NCBI GenBank assembly: GCA_028708485.1
Contig: JAQVYZ010000004.1
Location: 1 to 13,944, forward strand
Source of the DNA: Caldisericia bacterium
GTDB taxonomy: Bacteria; Caldisericota; Caldisericia; UBA6126
Reading direction: 5' to 3'
DNA length: 13,944 nt
The notes beneath the pieces were generated by a model. The model made no database searches, was not told the origin of the DNA, and saw nothing but the letters and a program-made list of their open reading frames with translations. The translations under genes were made by a program, and so were the position numbers. Of the stretch, positions 12,841 through 13,944 are shown piece after piece. Positions within the stretch are counted from its first letter, which is position 1, and the number at the start of each line of letters is the position of its first letter.

Positions 12841-12974
12841 GCATCTTTTGTTGTTGGCAATGATAGATCCTTAAAGTCCGAAACGTAATTTTACCTGCAC
12901 CCTTAACTCTAATGATGTTAATATAAAAGTATACCGCATGAGAATCTGTGTTGTTCATTCCGGTTACATCCGGA
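12841..12974. repeat. Dispersed repeat family A, long form (diverged copy)
   Basis: Ungapped alignment to 241-374 and 4856-4989, with clear divergence, including a TAA (12872-12874) that breaks the frame open in the other copies. The rest of the gap (12975-13141) holds only a 30-codon frame from ATG 13045 without a recognisable product or good ribosome site. Confidence 0.7.
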
Positions 12975-13141
12975 CAACATTTCGATTTTATTCGGACACC
13001 TTATCGTTTTTAAAATAATACTTGGTATCTTACTGCCAGATAAGATGAAGGTAAGACCAAACAATGAGGAGATTGGATGCCAATGGTATCAAAATCCAAC
13101 TCCCTTAGGTGGATGTACACCATATCAAATGGGATAAATCA

Positions 13142-13944
13142 TCATCGTTTGATAAAAGTTTTGCCCGATATTCCCCATCCATAGTTCTCAATAACTGTTA
13201 CTGCTCGTGGTATCCTATCAGGGTGAAAAATATACCTAATTGGAAAAGAAAGCACCTCAAATTCATGATTTCCCAAGTATAGCAGTGCCATGTTCATCCA
13301 CCAGGAGGTTTGACCATAAAGTGCCCCATCAAGCACCTTAAACCTTAATCCACCCTTCTGACCCTCCTCCTCTAGCACATAGGTTCCAGCATATTGCTCA
13401 GGAGTCTCTACTGAAGGAAACTCCCTGGGGATATAAGTAAGATCCATATATTCCGTTAGTTCTTGAAGGTGTTTTTGCCATTGCCCATCAGCAGTTAACA
13501 ACTTTAGTTTGTATCCTTGGTATTCGTGAAAATGTTCACTTGAAAGACGTTGATAGTGCTCCCACATGGTATAAATACTTTCTTCGCCGGTATAGGGGTG
13601 ATATTTAAAATAGCCTTCATTTTCCCAATTCAAAATAATATTTTGCCATTGTTCGCCACGTACTTGAAAAGCTTGTTGAAATGATCTTTTTACTTCAGCT
13701 CGATACAAAAAAACGATCGTAGGCTTTAGCGGCTTCAAAATCTCCAGAACCTGATTGTAATATGCTTTGATTTGCTCTTCCGAGTAACAACTGGCAAATA
13801 AGTATCGGATAATGCTTTGATAAAAACACCCTTCCATGATATACACCAATCTAGATTCCGCTATCTCTTCCACCAGTGCCTTCCACCGTGAAAGCATTTC
13901 AGTTACATTTTTTGCCATACCTGCTTCGGTTTCCAGGCTATCGA
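13142..13944 (-). CDS. Possible P-loop kinase-like protein, N-terminus outside window
   Basis: The minus-strand frame runs open to the right edge of the window and ends at TGA 13144-13142, so at least 266 residues are encoded here. The first ATG in view (13918-13916) has no obvious ribosome site and the eight codons before it are open, so the real start is probably outside. The segment LVEEIAESRLVYIMEGCFYQSIIRYLF, then LEILKPLKPTIVFLYRAEV and VRGEQW, resembles the part after the P-loop in nucleotide-kinase-like proteins (a Walker-B-like strand and a lid with Arg). The last 90 residues look beta-rich (GTYVLEEEGQKGGLRFKVLDG, then SFPIRYIFHP) and are unassigned. No P-loop is visible, so this is a tentative call. 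It may belong to the flanking genome rather than the island. Confidence 0.6.
   Translation of the reverse strand, partial: DSLETEAGMAKNVTEMLSRWKALVEEIAESRLVYIMEGCFYQSIIRYLFASCYSEEQIKAYYNQVLEILKPLKPTIVFLYRAEVKRSFQQAFQVRGEQWQNIILNWENEGYFKYHPYTGEESIYTMWEHYQRLSSEHFHEYQGYKLKLLTADGQWQKHLQELTEYMDLTYIPREFPSVETPEQYAGTYVLEEEGQKGGLRFKVLDGALYGQTSWWMNMALLYLGNHEFEVLSFPIRYIFHPDRIPRAVTVIENYGWGISGKTFIKR

Noticed and set aside
13045..13137. 30-codon frame (MKVRPNNEEIGCQW...)
   Set aside because: Short, no clear Shine-Dalgarno site, no known family; it may be a gene fragment but cannot be supported.

Overview
The window looks like an accessory island from a low-GC, probably anaerobic Bacillota (Clostridia-like) genome. 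This is inferred from the AT-rich sequence, purine-rich Shine-Dalgarno sites, TTGACA/TATAAT-type promoters, GTG/TTG starts, and the mix of DUF4143 ATPases with toxin-antitoxin (TA) genes. No rRNA, tRNA, CRISPR array, phage gene or intact transposase was seen.

Layout. Bases 1-2626 and 4616-7241 are a perfect direct repeat (offset 4615). Each copy carries the 3' part of a mazF toxin gene, a DUF4143-type ATPase (ATPase 1), a hicB antitoxin with only the 3' half of hicA in front of it, and an insertion-sequence (IS) relic. The single-copy stretch 2627-4615 holds an IS-end relic, a second ATPase (ATPase 2) and mazE with the start of mazF. From 7242 on come: a Phd/HicB-like antitoxin with a HicA-like toxin (7357-7981), mntA with a frameshifted hepT (8244-8864), an AbiE-type pair on the minus strand in toxin-first order (9020-10266), a third ATPase on the minus strand (10664-11800), an AbrB-type antitoxin with a RelE-like toxin gene broken by one stop codon (12031-12578), and at the right edge the C-terminal part of a possible P-loop kinase-like protein on the minus strand. 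Dispersed non-coding repeats of at least two families fill most gaps.

How it fits together. Six different TA types lie in 14 kb, interleaved with three different DUF4143 ATPases (four copies). Three toxin genes are visibly broken in three different ways (hicA truncated, hepT frameshifted, relE-like nonsense), and in each case the antitoxin is intact. Three toxins look intact (MazF copy 2, the HicA-like protein, AbiEii). Several TA and ATPase genes have their own promoter with an inverted repeat over it, as expected for autoregulated stand-alone cassettes. The most notable points are the antitoxin-retaining decay pattern, the operator-like promoters of the ATPases, the perfect 4.6-kb-spaced duplication (real or an assembly artefact), and the two-domain antitoxin with its symmetric operator.
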